Assembly: GCF_046156265.1 (NCBI RefSeq)
Contig: NZ_JAWDIR010000033.1
Span: forward strand, 124,001 to 188,000
Reading direction: 5' to 3'
DNA length: 64,000 bases
From: CAMDHY01 sp046156265
GTDB lineage: Bacteria > Pseudomonadota > Alphaproteobacteria > Rhizobiales > Segnochrobactraceae
This document shows, piece by piece, positions 28,589-37,116 of the stretch. Numbering within the stretch: position 1 is the stretch's first letter; every line of letters starts with the position of its first letter. The notes under the pieces are model-generated. The model searched no databases, was not told the DNA's origin, and saw only the letters and a program-made list of their open reading frames with translations. The translations under genes and the position numbers were made by a program.

Positions 28589-28616
28589 TTGTCCCTCGGG
28601 GTCGGCGCGTGCTAGC
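28589..28616 (+). promoter_or_regulatory. Possible secB promoter
   Basis: TTGTCC (28589-28594) and GCTAGC (28611-28616) are 16 nt apart in the fxsA-secB gap, about 80 nt before the secB start. The -10 match is weak, so this is only a candidate. Confidence 0.3.
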
Positions 28617-28696
28617 GAGCCCCCGTCTACCGGGACCGCGCCATCGCGGTTCCGCTTCGCACGAACCTCCCCGACAGCGAATGGAACGGCCGATCC

Positions 28697-29200
28697 ATGA
28701 GTGACACTTCCGCCAGCGGCAACGCCCGCAGCAACCAGGGCAGCGCTCCGGCTACCGGCCCGTCCGTCAACGTCCTCGGCCAGTACCTCAAGGACCTGTC
28801 GTTCGAGAATCCGCGCGCCCCGATGTCGCTGCAGCCGCGCGACCAGAGCCCGCCGATCAACATCAACGTCAACGTCAGCGCCCGCCAGCTCGGCCAGTCC
28901 GAGATCGAGGTGACGCTGACGATGGAGGCGAAGGCCGGCACCGGCGCCGACGTGCTGTTCGCCTGCGAGATCGCCTATGCCGGCGTCTTCCGCCTGCAGA
29001 ATGTGCCGCAGGAGCACCTGCAGCCGTTCGTGATGATCGAGTGCCCGCGGCTGCTGTTCCCGTTTGCGCGTCAGATTGTCGCAGACGCCACGCGCAATGG
29101 CGGCTTCCCGCCGCTGATGGTCGACCCGATCGACTTCGTCGCGCTCTACCAGCAGAACGCCGCGCGGAACCAGGCGAACCCGGCCCCCCAGCCGAACTGA
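28697..29200 (+). CDS. secB: Protein-export chaperone SecB
   Basis: 167 residues. SecB hallmarks are QYLKDLSFENPRAP, ININVNVSARQ, VFACEIAYAGVFRL (preceded here by GADVL), LLFPFARQIVADATRNGGFPPLMVDPIDF and LYQQN. The chaperone binds unfolded precursors and hands them to SecA. Its N-terminus has about 20 extra Ser/Asn/Ala residues before the conserved core. It converges with dnaQ, and a small GC hairpin lies just after its stop. Confidence 0.96.
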   Translation: MSDTSASGNARSNQGSAPATGPSVNVLGQYLKDLSFENPRAPMSLQPRDQSPPININVNVSARQLGQSEIEVTLTMEAKAGTGADVLFACEIAYAGVFRLQNVPQEHLQPFVMIECPRLLFPFARQIVADATRNGGFPPLMVDPIDFVALYQQNAARNQANPAPQPN

Positions 29201-29207
29201 GCCTGGC

Positions 29208-29224
29208 GCCGCGGAAAACGCGGC
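29208..29224. terminator. Small hairpin after secB
   Basis: GCCGCG (29208-29213) and CGCGGC (29219-29224) close a GAAAA loop between the convergent secB and dnaQ genes. There is no U-run, so its terminator role is weakly supported. Confidence 0.3.
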
Positions 29225-29249
29225 ATTCGCACGCGACCGGGGAGGCGGG

Positions 29250-29954
29250 TCAGCCCGCCTTCTCGTAGACGAGCCAGACAGCCGCGTCGCCGAGGCCGGC
29301 GACGAACGCCCGGTGCGCGGCCACTTCCGCCTCCGTCAGCCGCGACGGCAACGGTACCGGCCGCTGGCGGGCGGGGCCGCGCTTCACCGATCCCGAGACG
29401 AGCCCGACCATCTCCGGCTCGCCACCCAGGATCAGCGCCGCCTGCCGGCCGCCGATCAGCTCCATGTAGACTTCGGCCAAGAGCTCGGCGTCGAGCAGCG
29501 CGCCGTGCTTGGTGCGCGTCGAGTTGTCGATCCGGTAGCGGGCGCACAGCGCGTCGAGGGAGTTCGGACCGGCCGGGTGCTTGCGGCGGGCGAGCTTCAG
29601 GCTGTCGATCACCCGCTCCGGGCCGATCGGCGGCAGGCCGCAGCGGCCAAGCTCCATGTTCAGGAAGCCGATGTCGAAGTCAGCGTTGTGGATGACGAGG
29701 ATGGCGTCCTCGACGAAGGCCGTGAACGCCGCCGCCACCTCCGGGAAGCGCGGCTTGTCGCGCAGCATCTCGTCGGAGATGCCGTGCACCCGGAAGGCCT
29801 CCATCGGCATGGTGCGGTCGGGATTGACGTACTGGTGGTAGATCCGGCCGGTCGGGATGCCGTTGAGCAGCTCGACGCCGCCGATCTCGACGAGGCGATC
29901 GCCGCCCTTGGGGTCGAGGCCGGTCGTCTCGGTGTCGAGCACGATCTCGCGCAC
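29250..29954 (-). CDS. dnaQ: DNA polymerase III subunit epsilon
   Basis: 234 residues. The exonuclease motifs are all present: ExoI LDTETTG with D7 and E9, ExoII HNADFDIGFLNMEL, and ExoIII HGALLDAELLAEVY. RVHGISDEML and FVEDAILVIHNA also match DnaQ proofreading subunits. It removes misincorporated nucleotides during replication as part of the DNA polymerase III core. The start codon is GTG. It lies in the conserved coaE-dnaQ-secB neighbourhood, 118 nt after coaE on the same strand. Confidence 0.95.
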   Translation of the reverse strand: MREIVLDTETTGLDPKGGDRLVEIGGVELLNGIPTGRIYHQYVNPDRTMPMEAFRVHGISDEMLRDKPRFPEVAAAFTAFVEDAILVIHNADFDIGFLNMELGRCGLPPIGPERVIDSLKLARRKHPAGPNSLDALCARYRIDNSTRTKHGALLDAELLAEVYMELIGGRQAALILGGEPEMVGLVSGSVKRGPARQRPVPLPSRLTEAEVAAHRAFVAGLGDAAVWLVYEKAG

Positions 29955-30072
29955 GGTTCAGGCTCCAGGCGGCAACGGGCGGAAGGCGGGGCGAATCGGC
30001 GGCTCTTCGCTCACGCCATCGCCGCCGACAAATGTCATCGCGGCGCGACGACGGGCAACCCGCCCAGCCACG

Positions 30073-30681
30073 TTATCCCCGCATCTGATGATGGCCCGGC
30101 AGCGCCGCCACCGCCCGCAGGATCCCCACCACCGCGCACCGCGCCGCATCGATACCGCCGCTGGTGTCGATGAGGAAATGCGCGCGCCGGCGCTTCTCGG
30201 CATCCGGCATCTGGCGGGCGAGGATGGCGGTGAGCCGCGCCTCCGTCATGCCGGGCCGTGCCATCGCCCGCTCGCGCTGTACGTCGGCCGGCGCGGTGAC
30301 GACGACGACGGCATCGACGCGGGCGTCCCCGCCGGTCTCGAGCAGAAGCGGCACGTCGAGCACCACCCGGCGTGCGCCCGCCGCCGCGGCGCGGGCGAGG
30401 AAGTCGCCCTCCGCCGCGCGCACCAGCGGATGCACGATCGCCTCCAGCCGGGTGAGCGCCGCCGGATCGCCGACGACGCGGGCGGCGAGGCGCTCGCGGT
30501 CGATGCGGCCGTCGACGGTGACCCCGGGAAAGGTCGCTTCGACCGGACCCACGGCGGCACCGCCATAGAGCGCGTGCACGGCCGCGTCGGCGTCGTGGAC
30601 GGGCACGCCGGCGGCGCGGAACAGGCCGGCGGTGGTCGACTTGCCCATGGCGATCGAGCCGGTGAGGCCGAGGACGAACAC
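30073..30681 (-). CDS. coaE: Dephospho-CoA kinase
   Basis: 202 residues. The P-loop GLTGSIAMGKSTTAGLF begins at residue 5, DADAAVHALYGG follows, and VLDVPLLLETGGD fits the family. It catalyses the last step of coenzyme A synthesis, phosphorylating the 3'-OH of dephospho-CoA with ATP. The start is GTG (VFVLGLTGS). It comes 13 nt after aroE in the operon ppsR-maf-aroE-coaE. Confidence 0.95.
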   Translation of the reverse strand: MFVLGLTGSIAMGKSTTAGLFRAAGVPVHDADAAVHALYGGAAVGPVEATFPGVTVDGRIDRERLAARVVGDPAALTRLEAIVHPLVRAAEGDFLARAAAAGARRVVLDVPLLLETGGDARVDAVVVVTAPADVQRERAMARPGMTEARLTAILARQMPDAEKRRRAHFLIDTSGGIDAARCAVVGILRAVAALPGHHQMRG

Positions 30682-30694
30682 CGGCGCCTCCCGC

Positions 30695-31537
30695 TCAGCC
30701 GGCGGGAGGAACGAGCGTGGCGAGCACGGCGCGGCGGAGCGCCGGCGTCACCTCCGGCCGGTGGCCGAACCAGCGCGTGAAGCCCGGCACCGCCTGGTAG
30801 AGCAGCATGCCGAGCCCGTCGGCCGTGGGGTTGCCGCGGGCGCGCGCCGCCGTCAGTAGCCCGGTCTCCAGCGGATTGTAGACAACGTCGGTGACGACGG
30901 CCGAGCGCGACAGGGTCGAGAGGTCGATCTCGAGCGGCGGCTGGCCGACCTGGCCGAGGGTCGTCGTGTTGACGAGGATGCGGGCGTCGGCGAGGAGCTT
31001 CGGCAGCGCCTCCCAGCCGTAGGCCGTGCCGCCGACGAGGGCCGCAACCTCCGCGGCGCGGTCGGCCGTCCGGTTGACGATCGAGATCGGCGAGAACTCG
31101 CGCAGCTTCAGCCCGTAGGCGACGGCCCGGGCCGCCCCGCCGGCACCCAGCACCACGGCGGGACCGGGATAGCGCGACCAGTCCGGCAGGGCGTCGTCGA
31201 GATTGTCGAGGAAGCCGCCGACGTCGGTGTTGGCGCCCATGATGTAGCGGCCGTCGAGCCACATCGTGTTGACCGCCTTGAGGCCATCGGCGACCGGATC
31301 CAGCACGTCGCAGGCGGCGGCGGCGATCTCCTTCAGCGGCACCGTGACATTGCAGCCGGCGAGGCCCGAGTGCGGCAGGCTGCGGAAGAAGGCACGGGCG
31401 TCATCGGGCGACAGCGCCTGCGCGTCATAGGAGCCGGGCAGGCCCATCTCCTTCAGCCAGAAGCGGTGGATCGCCGGCGAGCGGACGTGCGTCACCGGCC
31501 AGCCGACGACGACGGCGCGGGGAGGGGTGTCGCTCAT
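30695..31537 (-). CDS. aroE: Shikimate dehydrogenase
   Basis: 280 residues. The substrate-binding half has VVGWPVTHVRSPAIHRFWL and GCNVTVPLKE with the catalytic Lys. The NADPH half has VVLGAGGAARAVAYGL and NRT, and TDVVYNPLETGLL with GLGMLLYQA complete the family pattern. It reduces 3-dehydroshikimate to shikimate, the pathway step that precedes the shikimate kinase domain of aroKB in this window. ATG overlaps the maf stop as ATGA. Confidence 0.95.
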   Translation of the reverse strand: MSDTPPRAVVVGWPVTHVRSPAIHRFWLKEMGLPGSYDAQALSPDDARAFFRSLPHSGLAGCNVTVPLKEIAAAACDVLDPVADGLKAVNTMWLDGRYIMGANTDVGGFLDNLDDALPDWSRYPGPAVVLGAGGAARAVAYGLKLREFSPISIVNRTADRAAEVAALVGGTAYGWEALPKLLADARILVNTTTLGQVGQPPLEIDLSTLSRSAVVTDVVYNPLETGLLTAARARGNPTADGLGMLLYQAVPGFTRWFGHRPEVTPALRRAVLATLVPPAG

Positions 31538-32133
31538 GAGGTCAGGGCTCCGACGTCGCGCAGGTGGGAGAGGAGGGGCAGGAGGGGCAGGCCGAGGACG
31601 GTGAAGTGGTCGCCCTCGATGCGCTCGAACAACTGGGCGCCGAGGCCTTCCAGCTGGTAGCAGCCGACGCTGCCGAGAACCCGGTCGCCCATCGCCGCGA
31701 GATAGCTCGCGAGGAAGGCCGCCGAAAAAGGCCGCACGGTGAGGCGGGCGGTGTCGAGATGGCTCCAGACGACCGCGCCTTCGCGGGCGGTGACGACGGC
31801 CGAATGAAGCGCGTGGGTGCGGCCCTGCAGCCGGCGCAGCTGCTCGCCCGCATCGGCGATCGATGCCGCCTTGGTGAAGCGCTCGCCGGCGAGGTCGAGG
31901 ACCTGGTCGGCGCCGATCACCAGCGCGCCGGGCTGTGTGCGCGAGACCGCGAGCGCCTTCGCTTCGGCGAGCGCCATCGCGATCTCGGCGGGGGTGGCGC
32001 CGGCGTCGAGCATCGGTGCCTCGAGCGCCCGCTCGTCGACGTCGGCGGGGATGACGTCGAGCGTCACGCCGGCATTGCGCAGCATGTCCGCGCGGGTACG
32101 GCTGCCGGAGGCGAGCACGAGACGGACGCTCAC
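31534..32133 (-). CDS. Maf-like nucleotide pyrophosphatase
   Basis: 199 residues. LVLASGSRTRADMLRNAG is the Maf N-terminal motif, DVDER follows, and VIGADQVLDL has the catalytic Asp region; SHLDTARLTVRPFS and GCYQLEGLG also match. Maf proteins hydrolyse non-canonical or modified nucleoside triphosphates to monophosphates and are thought to limit their incorporation. The start is GTG 32133, overlapping the ppsR stop as GTGA; ATG starts upstream lie wholly in ppsR. It is coupled to aroE. Confidence 0.93.
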   Translation of the reverse strand: MSVRLVLASGSRTRADMLRNAGVTLDVIPADVDERALEAPMLDAGATPAEIAMALAEAKALAVSRTQPGALVIGADQVLDLAGERFTKAASIADAGEQLRRLQGRTHALHSAVVTAREGAVVWSHLDTARLTVRPFSAAFLASYLAAMGDRVLGSVGCYQLEGLGAQLFERIEGDHFTVLGLPLLPLLSHLRDVGALTS

Positions 32134-32969
32134 TCCGCCGTCTCCCCGTGCTCCAGCGCCTGGCGATCGCGCACCAGCGCCATGATCGCCGCCGCCGTCT
32201 CCTCGATCGAGCGGCGCGTCACGTCGATCACCGGCCATCGGTTCTCCGCACACAGCCGCCGCGTCAGGGCGATCTCCTCGGCGATCGCCTGGCGGTCCAC
32301 ATAGGCCGCCGAATCGCGGACAGCATTGAGCGACAGCAAACGGTTCTCGCGGATCTGGGCGATCCGCTCCGGGCTCGCGACGAGGCCGACGATCAGCGGC
32401 CGCTTTGCCCGGAACAGTGCCGGCGGCACCTGGATACCGGGGACGATCGGCAGGTTGGTCGCGCGGATGCCGCGGTTGGCGAGGTAGATCGAGGTCGGCG
32501 TCTTCGATGTCCGGCTGACGCCGACGATGACGACGTCGGCGTCGTCGATGTTGTCCGGCAGGGCGCCGTCGTCGTGCATCAGCACGAAGTTGAGGGCGTC
32601 GATGCGGCGGAAATAGTCGGCGTCGAGCTGGTGCTGGCCGCCGACGCGCGGTGTCATCGGCACATTGAGATAGGCCTGGAACATGTGGACGACCGGGTCG
32701 AGCACGTCGGCCGAGGGGACGCCGAGCTCGCGACAGTGCCGCACCAGGCGCTGCGCCATCGCCTGGTCGACGAGGGTGAACAGCACGACGCCGGGCGTCG
32801 CCTCGATCTCCATCAGCGCCCGGTCGAGCTGCCGCTCGGCCCGCACGAGGGGATGGACGTGCTCGATCGCCCCGATGCCCTCGTAGCGGGCCATCGCCGC
32901 GCGGGCGACGGTCATCAGCGTTTCGCCGGTCGAGTCCGAGACGAGGTGCAGGTGGAAAAAGGTCGGCAA
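32130..32969 (-). CDS. ppsR: Pyruvate, water/phosphate dikinase regulatory protein (DUF299 kinase/phosphorylase)
   Basis: 279 residues. LHLVSDSTGETLMTVARAA opens the family and GVSRTSKTPTSIYLANRGIR is the P-loop-like signature of bifunctional ADP-dependent kinases/phosphorylases that switch PEP synthase or pyruvate phosphate dikinase off and on. The start codon is probably TTG at 32969, since no ATG or GTG fits the conserved N-terminus. It is the first gene of the ppsR-maf-aroE-coaE operon and forms the left flank of the putative replication origin. Confidence 0.92.
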   Translation of the reverse strand: MPTFFHLHLVSDSTGETLMTVARAAMARYEGIGAIEHVHPLVRAERQLDRALMEIEATPGVVLFTLVDQAMAQRLVRHCRELGVPSADVLDPVVHMFQAYLNVPMTPRVGGQHQLDADYFRRIDALNFVLMHDDGALPDNIDDADVVIVGVSRTSKTPTSIYLANRGIRATNLPIVPGIQVPPALFRAKRPLIVGLVASPERIAQIRENRLLSLNAVRDSAAYVDRQAIAEEIALTRRLCAENRWPVIDVTRRSIEETAAAIMALVRDRQALEHGETAE

Positions 32970-33396
32970 ACGGCGCTCGCGATCAGGGCGGCGGCGGGTC
33001 GCGGCGGTTGTCCCCGCAGTTGTGCCGGCGCCTGTGGAGGAAACGGGAGAACGGGGCCTTTTTGCCCCGGCGTCGCGATACTGTCGCCGCTGCCGGCTTT
33101 CCGATCAACAGGCGGGCCTCGGCGGGGACGTGAAACGGCGCTGTTCGCAACGTCGGGGACACTCTAGGTTCGTCCTCGTGATGTCCACAGCCGCTCCCCA
33201 GCCCGCGGCCGACCTAGCCGGCCAGGAGAGGTCGCCGAACGGCTTGGACCGGTTGAGAAATTCGTGACGCCTCCGGCAGCGGGGACAGATCTCCTCCACT
33301 GCCGCGAGCCGCCGCCGCCGCCCGCCGCCGAGATTGTGGGAAACCGACAATCCCGGTAATCCACCGCCTAAGAGAAGCATTAAGAAATCATTAACC
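32970..33396. other. Putative chromosomal replication origin (oriC) between ppsR and hemE
   Basis: This 427-bp gap between divergent genes has no credible gene. In Caulobacter and relatives the origin lies beside hemE (established), and ppsR/maf/aroE/coaE/dnaQ/secB is the usual other flank in Hyphomicrobiales. Sequences two mismatches from the DnaA box TTATCCACA include TGTGGAGGA (about 33033), ATGTCCACA (33181), TTGTGGGAAA (about 33335) and TAATCCACC (about 33357). The region next to hemE (33335-33400) is the most AT-rich part and ends in a perfect CtrA box. No DnaA box is perfect, so this remains a positional call. Confidence 0.6.
33380..33395. promoter_or_regulatory. CtrA binding site at the hemE start
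   Basis: TTAAGAAATCATTAAC matches the CtrA full-site TTAA-N7-TTAAC exactly (TTAA 33380-33383, TTAAC 33391-33395). It ends 1 nt before the hemE ATG. In Caulobacter CtrA sites overlap hemE promoters and silence the origin, so this site probably links cell-cycle control to origin firing, hemE expression or both. Confidence 0.7.
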
Positions 33397-34470
33397 ATGG
33401 ATTCCTTTGAAGAGGGCGCCGGTGGACGGCGCGAGGACACCGCCACGCCGCCCCGGCGGCTGATGCAGGTGCTTGCGGGCGAGAGCCTCGAGACGCCGCC
33501 GATCTGGCTGATGCGCCAGGCCGGCCGATTCCTGCCGGAGTACCGGGCGGTGCGCTCGCAGGCGCCGAACTTCCTGGCGTTCTGCTACAACCCCGACCTC
33601 GCGGTCGAGGTGACGCTGCAGCCGATCCGCCGCTTCGGCTTCGATGCCTCGATCATCTTCTCCGACATCCTGGTGATCCCCGATGCGCTCGGACAGCGGG
33701 TCCGCTTCGTCGAGGGGGAAGGTCCGCGGCTCGATCCGCTGGCGCTCGCCGACGTCGGCCAGCTCAGCCTCGAGCGGCTCGAGCGCCATCTCGCGCCGGT
33801 CTACGAGGCCCTTCGCAGGGTCCGCGCCGAGCTGCCGCCGGAGGTGACGCTGCTCGGCTTTGCCGGCGCGCCGTGGACGCTCGCCACCTACATGACCGCC
33901 GGGCGCGGCAGCCCGGACCAGGCGGTGCCGCGGCGCATCGCCTACGGTGACCCCGAGGGCTTCGACCGGCTGATCGCACTGTTGGTGGAGGCCGTGTCGC
34001 GTCACCTGATCGCCCAGCTCGATGCCGGGGCCGATGCGGTGCAGATCTTCGACAGTTGGGCGGGGGCGCTCGACCAGACCGGCTTCGAGGCGTGGTCGAT
34101 GGCGCCGACGGCGGCGATCGTCGAAAACGTCCGCCGGGCGCGGCCGGGTGCGCGGATCATCGGCTTCCCGCGCGGCGCCGGGGCCTATATCGGCGCCTAT
34201 GCCGCCACCACCGGCGTCGACGCGGTCGGCCTCGACTGGAGCACGCCGTTCACGGCGTCGCGCCAGCTTCCCGACCGGGTGGCGGTGCAGGGCAATCTCG
34301 ACCCGATGCGGCTCGTCGCCGGCGGACGGGGCCTGGACGCCGCCGTCGACCGCATCCTCGATGCTTTCGAGGGACGGCCGTTCATCTTCAATCTCGGCCA
34401 CGGCGTCACGCCGGAAACGCCGATCGAGAACGTCGAGCGCGTCGTTGCCCGCGTTCGGGCGCGGGGCTGA
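33397..34470 (+). CDS. hemE: Uroporphyrinogen decarboxylase
   Basis: 357 residues. The N-terminal signature PPIWLMRQAGRFLPEYR is followed by FSDILVIPDALG, GFAGAPWTLATYM, QIFDSWAGAL, GFPRGAG and FNLGHGVTPETP. It converts uroporphyrinogen III to coproporphyrinogen III in haem synthesis. ATG 33397 gives about 22 extra Glu/Gly/Arg residues before the conserved core; it lacks a good ribosome site, so an internal start (ATG before QVLAGE) is possible. The coding start lies against a CtrA box. It is followed 4 nt later by hemJ. Confidence 0.93.
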   Translation: MDSFEEGAGGRREDTATPPRRLMQVLAGESLETPPIWLMRQAGRFLPEYRAVRSQAPNFLAFCYNPDLAVEVTLQPIRRFGFDASIIFSDILVIPDALGQRVRFVEGEGPRLDPLALADVGQLSLERLERHLAPVYEALRRVRAELPPEVTLLGFAGAPWTLATYMTAGRGSPDQAVPRRIAYGDPEGFDRLIALLVEAVSRHLIAQLDAGADAVQIFDSWAGALDQTGFEAWSMAPTAAIVENVRRARPGARIIGFPRGAGAYIGAYAATTGVDAVGLDWSTPFTASRQLPDRVAVQGNLDPMRLVAGGRGLDAAVDRILDAFEGRPFIFNLGHGVTPETPIENVERVVARVRARG

Positions 34471-34474
34471 GAGA

Positions 34475-34906
34475 ATGGCGGATCTCTATCTCTGGGCGAA
34501 GACGCTCCACATCCTGGCGGTGATCGCCTGGATGGCGGCGCTGCTCTATCTGCCCCGCCTGATGGTCTACCACGCCGGGGTACCGGCGGGCTCGCCGACC
34601 TCCGAAACCTTCAAGGTGATGGAGCGGCGGCTGCTGAAGGGCATCGCCACGCCCTCGATGATCGCCACCTGGGTGTTCGGCCTGTGGGTCGCCTACGAGG
34701 CGGGGTTCTTCTCGTCCGGCTGGCTGCATGCCAAGCTCGCGCTCGTGCTGGTGCTGTCGGGGATGCACGGCTATCTCGCCGGTGCGGTGCGCAAGTTCGC
34801 CGCTGACCGCAACACGGTGTCGGCGCGCACCTGGCGCATCCTCAACGAGGTGCCGGCTGTGCTGCTCGTCTTCATCGTCGGGCTGGTGGTGTTCAAGCCG
34901 TTCTGA
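34475..34906 (+). CDS. hemJ: Protoporphyrinogen oxidase HemJ
   Basis: 143 residues with four hydrophobic helices. LWAKTLHILAVIAWMAALLYLPRLMVYH holds the conserved His of helix 1, HAKLALVLVLSGMHGY another conserved His pair, and RILNEVPAVLLVFIVGLVVFKPF closes the protein. HemJ (UPF0093) oxidises protoporphyrinogen IX in many alphaproteobacteria that lack HemG and HemY. Location directly after hemE, with a 4-nt gap, supports the haem role. Confidence 0.94.
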   Translation: MADLYLWAKTLHILAVIAWMAALLYLPRLMVYHAGVPAGSPTSETFKVMERRLLKGIATPSMIATWVFGLWVAYEAGFFSSGWLHAKLALVLVLSGMHGYLAGAVRKFAADRNTVSARTWRILNEVPAVLLVFIVGLVVFKPF

Positions 34907-34994
34907 CGCGGCTTGGGAAAGGCTATGACGGCTGCCGAAACCGCTGCGATTTGCTATGGTTCGGGGGTCTGCGGCGAGATCGAACAGGGACGCG

Positions 34995-35207
34995 GTGCGC
35001 TTGAACGAAGAGGATGAGCGGGCCGCGCGCCTCGAGCTCGCCCAGCTCAGGCTGGAACATCGCGATCTCGACGCGGCGATCGAGGCGCTGTCGCAGAAGG
35101 CGGCGGCGGATTCCCTGCAGCTGCAGCGGCTGAAGAAGCGCAAGCTCGCGCTGAAGGACCGCATCGGCTTCCTCGAGGACCAACTCCTGCCCGACATCAG
35201 CGCCTGA
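34995..35207 (+). CDS. YdcH-like DUF465 protein
   Basis: About 70 residues forming a helical hairpin or coiled coil: LAQLRLEHRDLDAAIEALSQ then LQLQRLKKRKLALKDRI, the DUF465 signature. Function is unknown; relatives are small cytoplasmic proteins. The start is taken as GTG 34995 with AGGGA upstream (VRLNEEDE). An upstream ATG at 34956 in the same frame would add 13 residues of low family fit. It lies between hemJ and purE, a common placement in Hyphomicrobiales. Confidence 0.85.
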   Translation: MRLNEEDERAARLELAQLRLEHRDLDAAIEALSQKAAADSLQLQRLKKRKLALKDRIGFLEDQLLPDISA

Positions 35208-35316
35208 GCGGCACGCGCCGTGGCGAGCGCGCTTGCGCGGTCCCGGCAGTTCCGATAATGGCGCGGCTTCCCGCGGCCACCCTGGCCTGCGAGGCCAGCC
35301 GCCGGGGCGCCCCGTC

Positions 35317-35820
35317 ATGTCCGCCGCCGTCTCCGACACGCCGCCGATCGCCATCATCATGGGCAGCGCCTCCGACTGGCCGACGATGCGCCACGCCGCC
35401 GAGACGCTGGATGCGCTGGGTGTCGCCTACGATGCCCGCATCGTCTCCGCCCACCGCACGCCGGAGCGTCTCTACGACTTCGCCCGCGGTGCCCGTGCGG
35501 CCGGCTTCAAGATCATCATCGCCGGCGCCGGTGGCGCCGCCCACCTGCCGGGCATGACGGCCGCGCTGACACCGCTGCCCGTCTTCGGCGTGCCGGTGGA
35601 ATCGAAGGCGCTCTCCGGCGAGGACAGCCTGTTGTCGATCGTGCAGATGCCGGCCGGCATCCCGGTCGGCACGCTGGCCATCGGCAAGTCGGGCGCCGTC
35701 AATGCCGCGCTGCTCGCCGCCGCCGTGCTGGCGCTGACCGACGAGGGCCTTGCCGGCCGGCTCGATGCCTGGCGCGAGCGGCAGTCGTCGGCGGTCGCCG
35801 AGCGACCGGACGGGCTGTGA
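35317..35820 (+). CDS. purE: 5-(carboxyamino)imidazole ribonucleotide mutase
   Basis: 167 residues of class I PurE: IIMGSASDWPTMRHAAETL, RIVSAHRTPERLYDFA with the catalytic His, IAGAGGAAHLPGMTAA and QMPAGIPVGTLAIG. It moves the carboxyl group of N5-CAIR to give CAIR in purine synthesis. ATG 35317 matches the family start. Its stop overlaps the purK start (GTGA), so both are made together. Confidence 0.96.
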   Translation: MSAAVSDTPPIAIIMGSASDWPTMRHAAETLDALGVAYDARIVSAHRTPERLYDFARGARAAGFKIIIAGAGGAAHLPGMTAALTPLPVFGVPVESKALSGEDSLLSIVQMPAGIPVGTLAIGKSGAVNAALLAAAVLALTDEGLAGRLDAWRERQSSAVAERPDGL

Positions 35821-36923
35821 GCGCGGTGGCGACCGCCGGCCGCGACGACGGCCGCGTGCTGGCACCGGGCGCCACCCTCGGCATCCTCGGCGGCGGTCAG
35901 CTCGGCCGCATGATCGCACTCGCCGCCGCCCGTCTCGGGCTGCGCACCCACGTCTACTGCCCCGATCCCGACAGCCCCGCCTTCGACGTCTCGGCAGCCC
36001 ATACGGTCGCCGCCTACGAGGACGAGGCGGCGCTGCGGACGTTCGCGGCCGGCGTCGACGCCGTCACCTACGAGTTCGAGAACGTGCCGCTCGCCACCGC
36101 AACCCTGCTGTCGGCCATCGTGCCGGTGCGGCCGGGGGTGCGGGCGCTCGAGGTCTCGCAGGACCGCCTCGTCGAGAAGCGCTTTCTGGAGGGGCTGGGG
36201 ATCGCCGTGGCGCCGTTCCGCCCCATCGATGGCCCGGCGGACCTCGCAGACGCCGCGGCCGCCCTGGGCCTTCCTGCAGTCCTGAAGACGCGCCGGCTCG
36301 GCTACGACGGCAAGGGCCAGACCATGCTGCGCGAGGGCTTCGATGCCGCCGCGGCGTGGACGGCGATCGGCGCGGCACCGGCGATCCTCGAGGGCTTCGT
36401 GCCGTTTTCGCTCGAATGCTCGATCGTGCTCGCCCGCGGCCTCGATGGCGGCACCGCCGCCTTCGACGTCGCCGAGAACCACCACGAGCACCACATCCTG
36501 CGCCGCACCGTCGTGCCGGCGGCGATGGCGCCGGAGACGGCAGCGGCCGCCGCGGCGCTGGGGGTCCAGGTCGCCGACGCGATCGGCCACGTCGGCGTGC
36601 TGACGGTCGAGCTCTTCCTCGTCCGTGATGCGAGCGGTGAGCGGCTGGTGGCGAACGAGATCGCGCCGCGCGTCCACAATTCCGGTCATTGGACCGAGGA
36701 CGCGGCGAGCGTTTCGCAGTTCGAGCAGCACGTGCGCGCCGTCGCCGGCTGGCCACTGGCCGCGCCGCGGCGGTTCTCGGCCGTCGAGATGGAGAACCTC
36801 ATCGGCGCGGATGCGCAAGCCTGGCGCGAGATCGCCGGCGAGCCGGGCGCGCGGCTGCACCTCTACGGCAAGCGCGAGATCCGGGCGGGCCGCAAGATGG
36901 GCCACGTCAACCGCCTGCGATAG
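35817..36923 (+). CDS. purK: 5-(carboxyamino)imidazole ribonucleotide synthase
   Basis: 368 residues of the ATP-grasp family. LGILGGGQLGRMIALAAARLG is the N-terminal nucleotide fold, VTYEFENVPLATATLL follows, then VLKTRRLGYDGKGQTM, LEGFVPFSLECSIVLARG and the metal site NEIAPRVHNSGHWTEDA. It makes N5-CAIR from AIR, ATP and bicarbonate for PurE. Start GTG 35817 is coupled to purE. The extension before the fold is about 18 residues. Confidence 0.96.
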   Translation: MSAVATAGRDDGRVLAPGATLGILGGGQLGRMIALAAARLGLRTHVYCPDPDSPAFDVSAAHTVAAYEDEAALRTFAAGVDAVTYEFENVPLATATLLSAIVPVRPGVRALEVSQDRLVEKRFLEGLGIAVAPFRPIDGPADLADAAAALGLPAVLKTRRLGYDGKGQTMLREGFDAAAAWTAIGAAPAILEGFVPFSLECSIVLARGLDGGTAAFDVAENHHEHHILRRTVVPAAMAPETAAAAAALGVQVADAIGHVGVLTVELFLVRDASGERLVANEIAPRVHNSGHWTEDAASVSQFEQHVRAVAGWPLAAPRRFSAVEMENLIGADAQAWREIAGEPGARLHLYGKREIRAGRKMGHVNRLR

Positions 36924-37116
36924 CGCCGGCGCGCGGAATCCGCGCCAGCGGCGTGGACAGGGCCCGCCCGTTCTGCTATCGACCCCGCCATCGAGCGACG
37001 TCAAGGCGGCGCGCGAGCGAATGTCGTTCGCGCATCATTGCGTCGAGAGCGAGCTCCAGACCGGGTTTCCCGGCGCGGCGCTCCCCCCAGAATTGAACCA
37101 AGACGGGACACGACGC

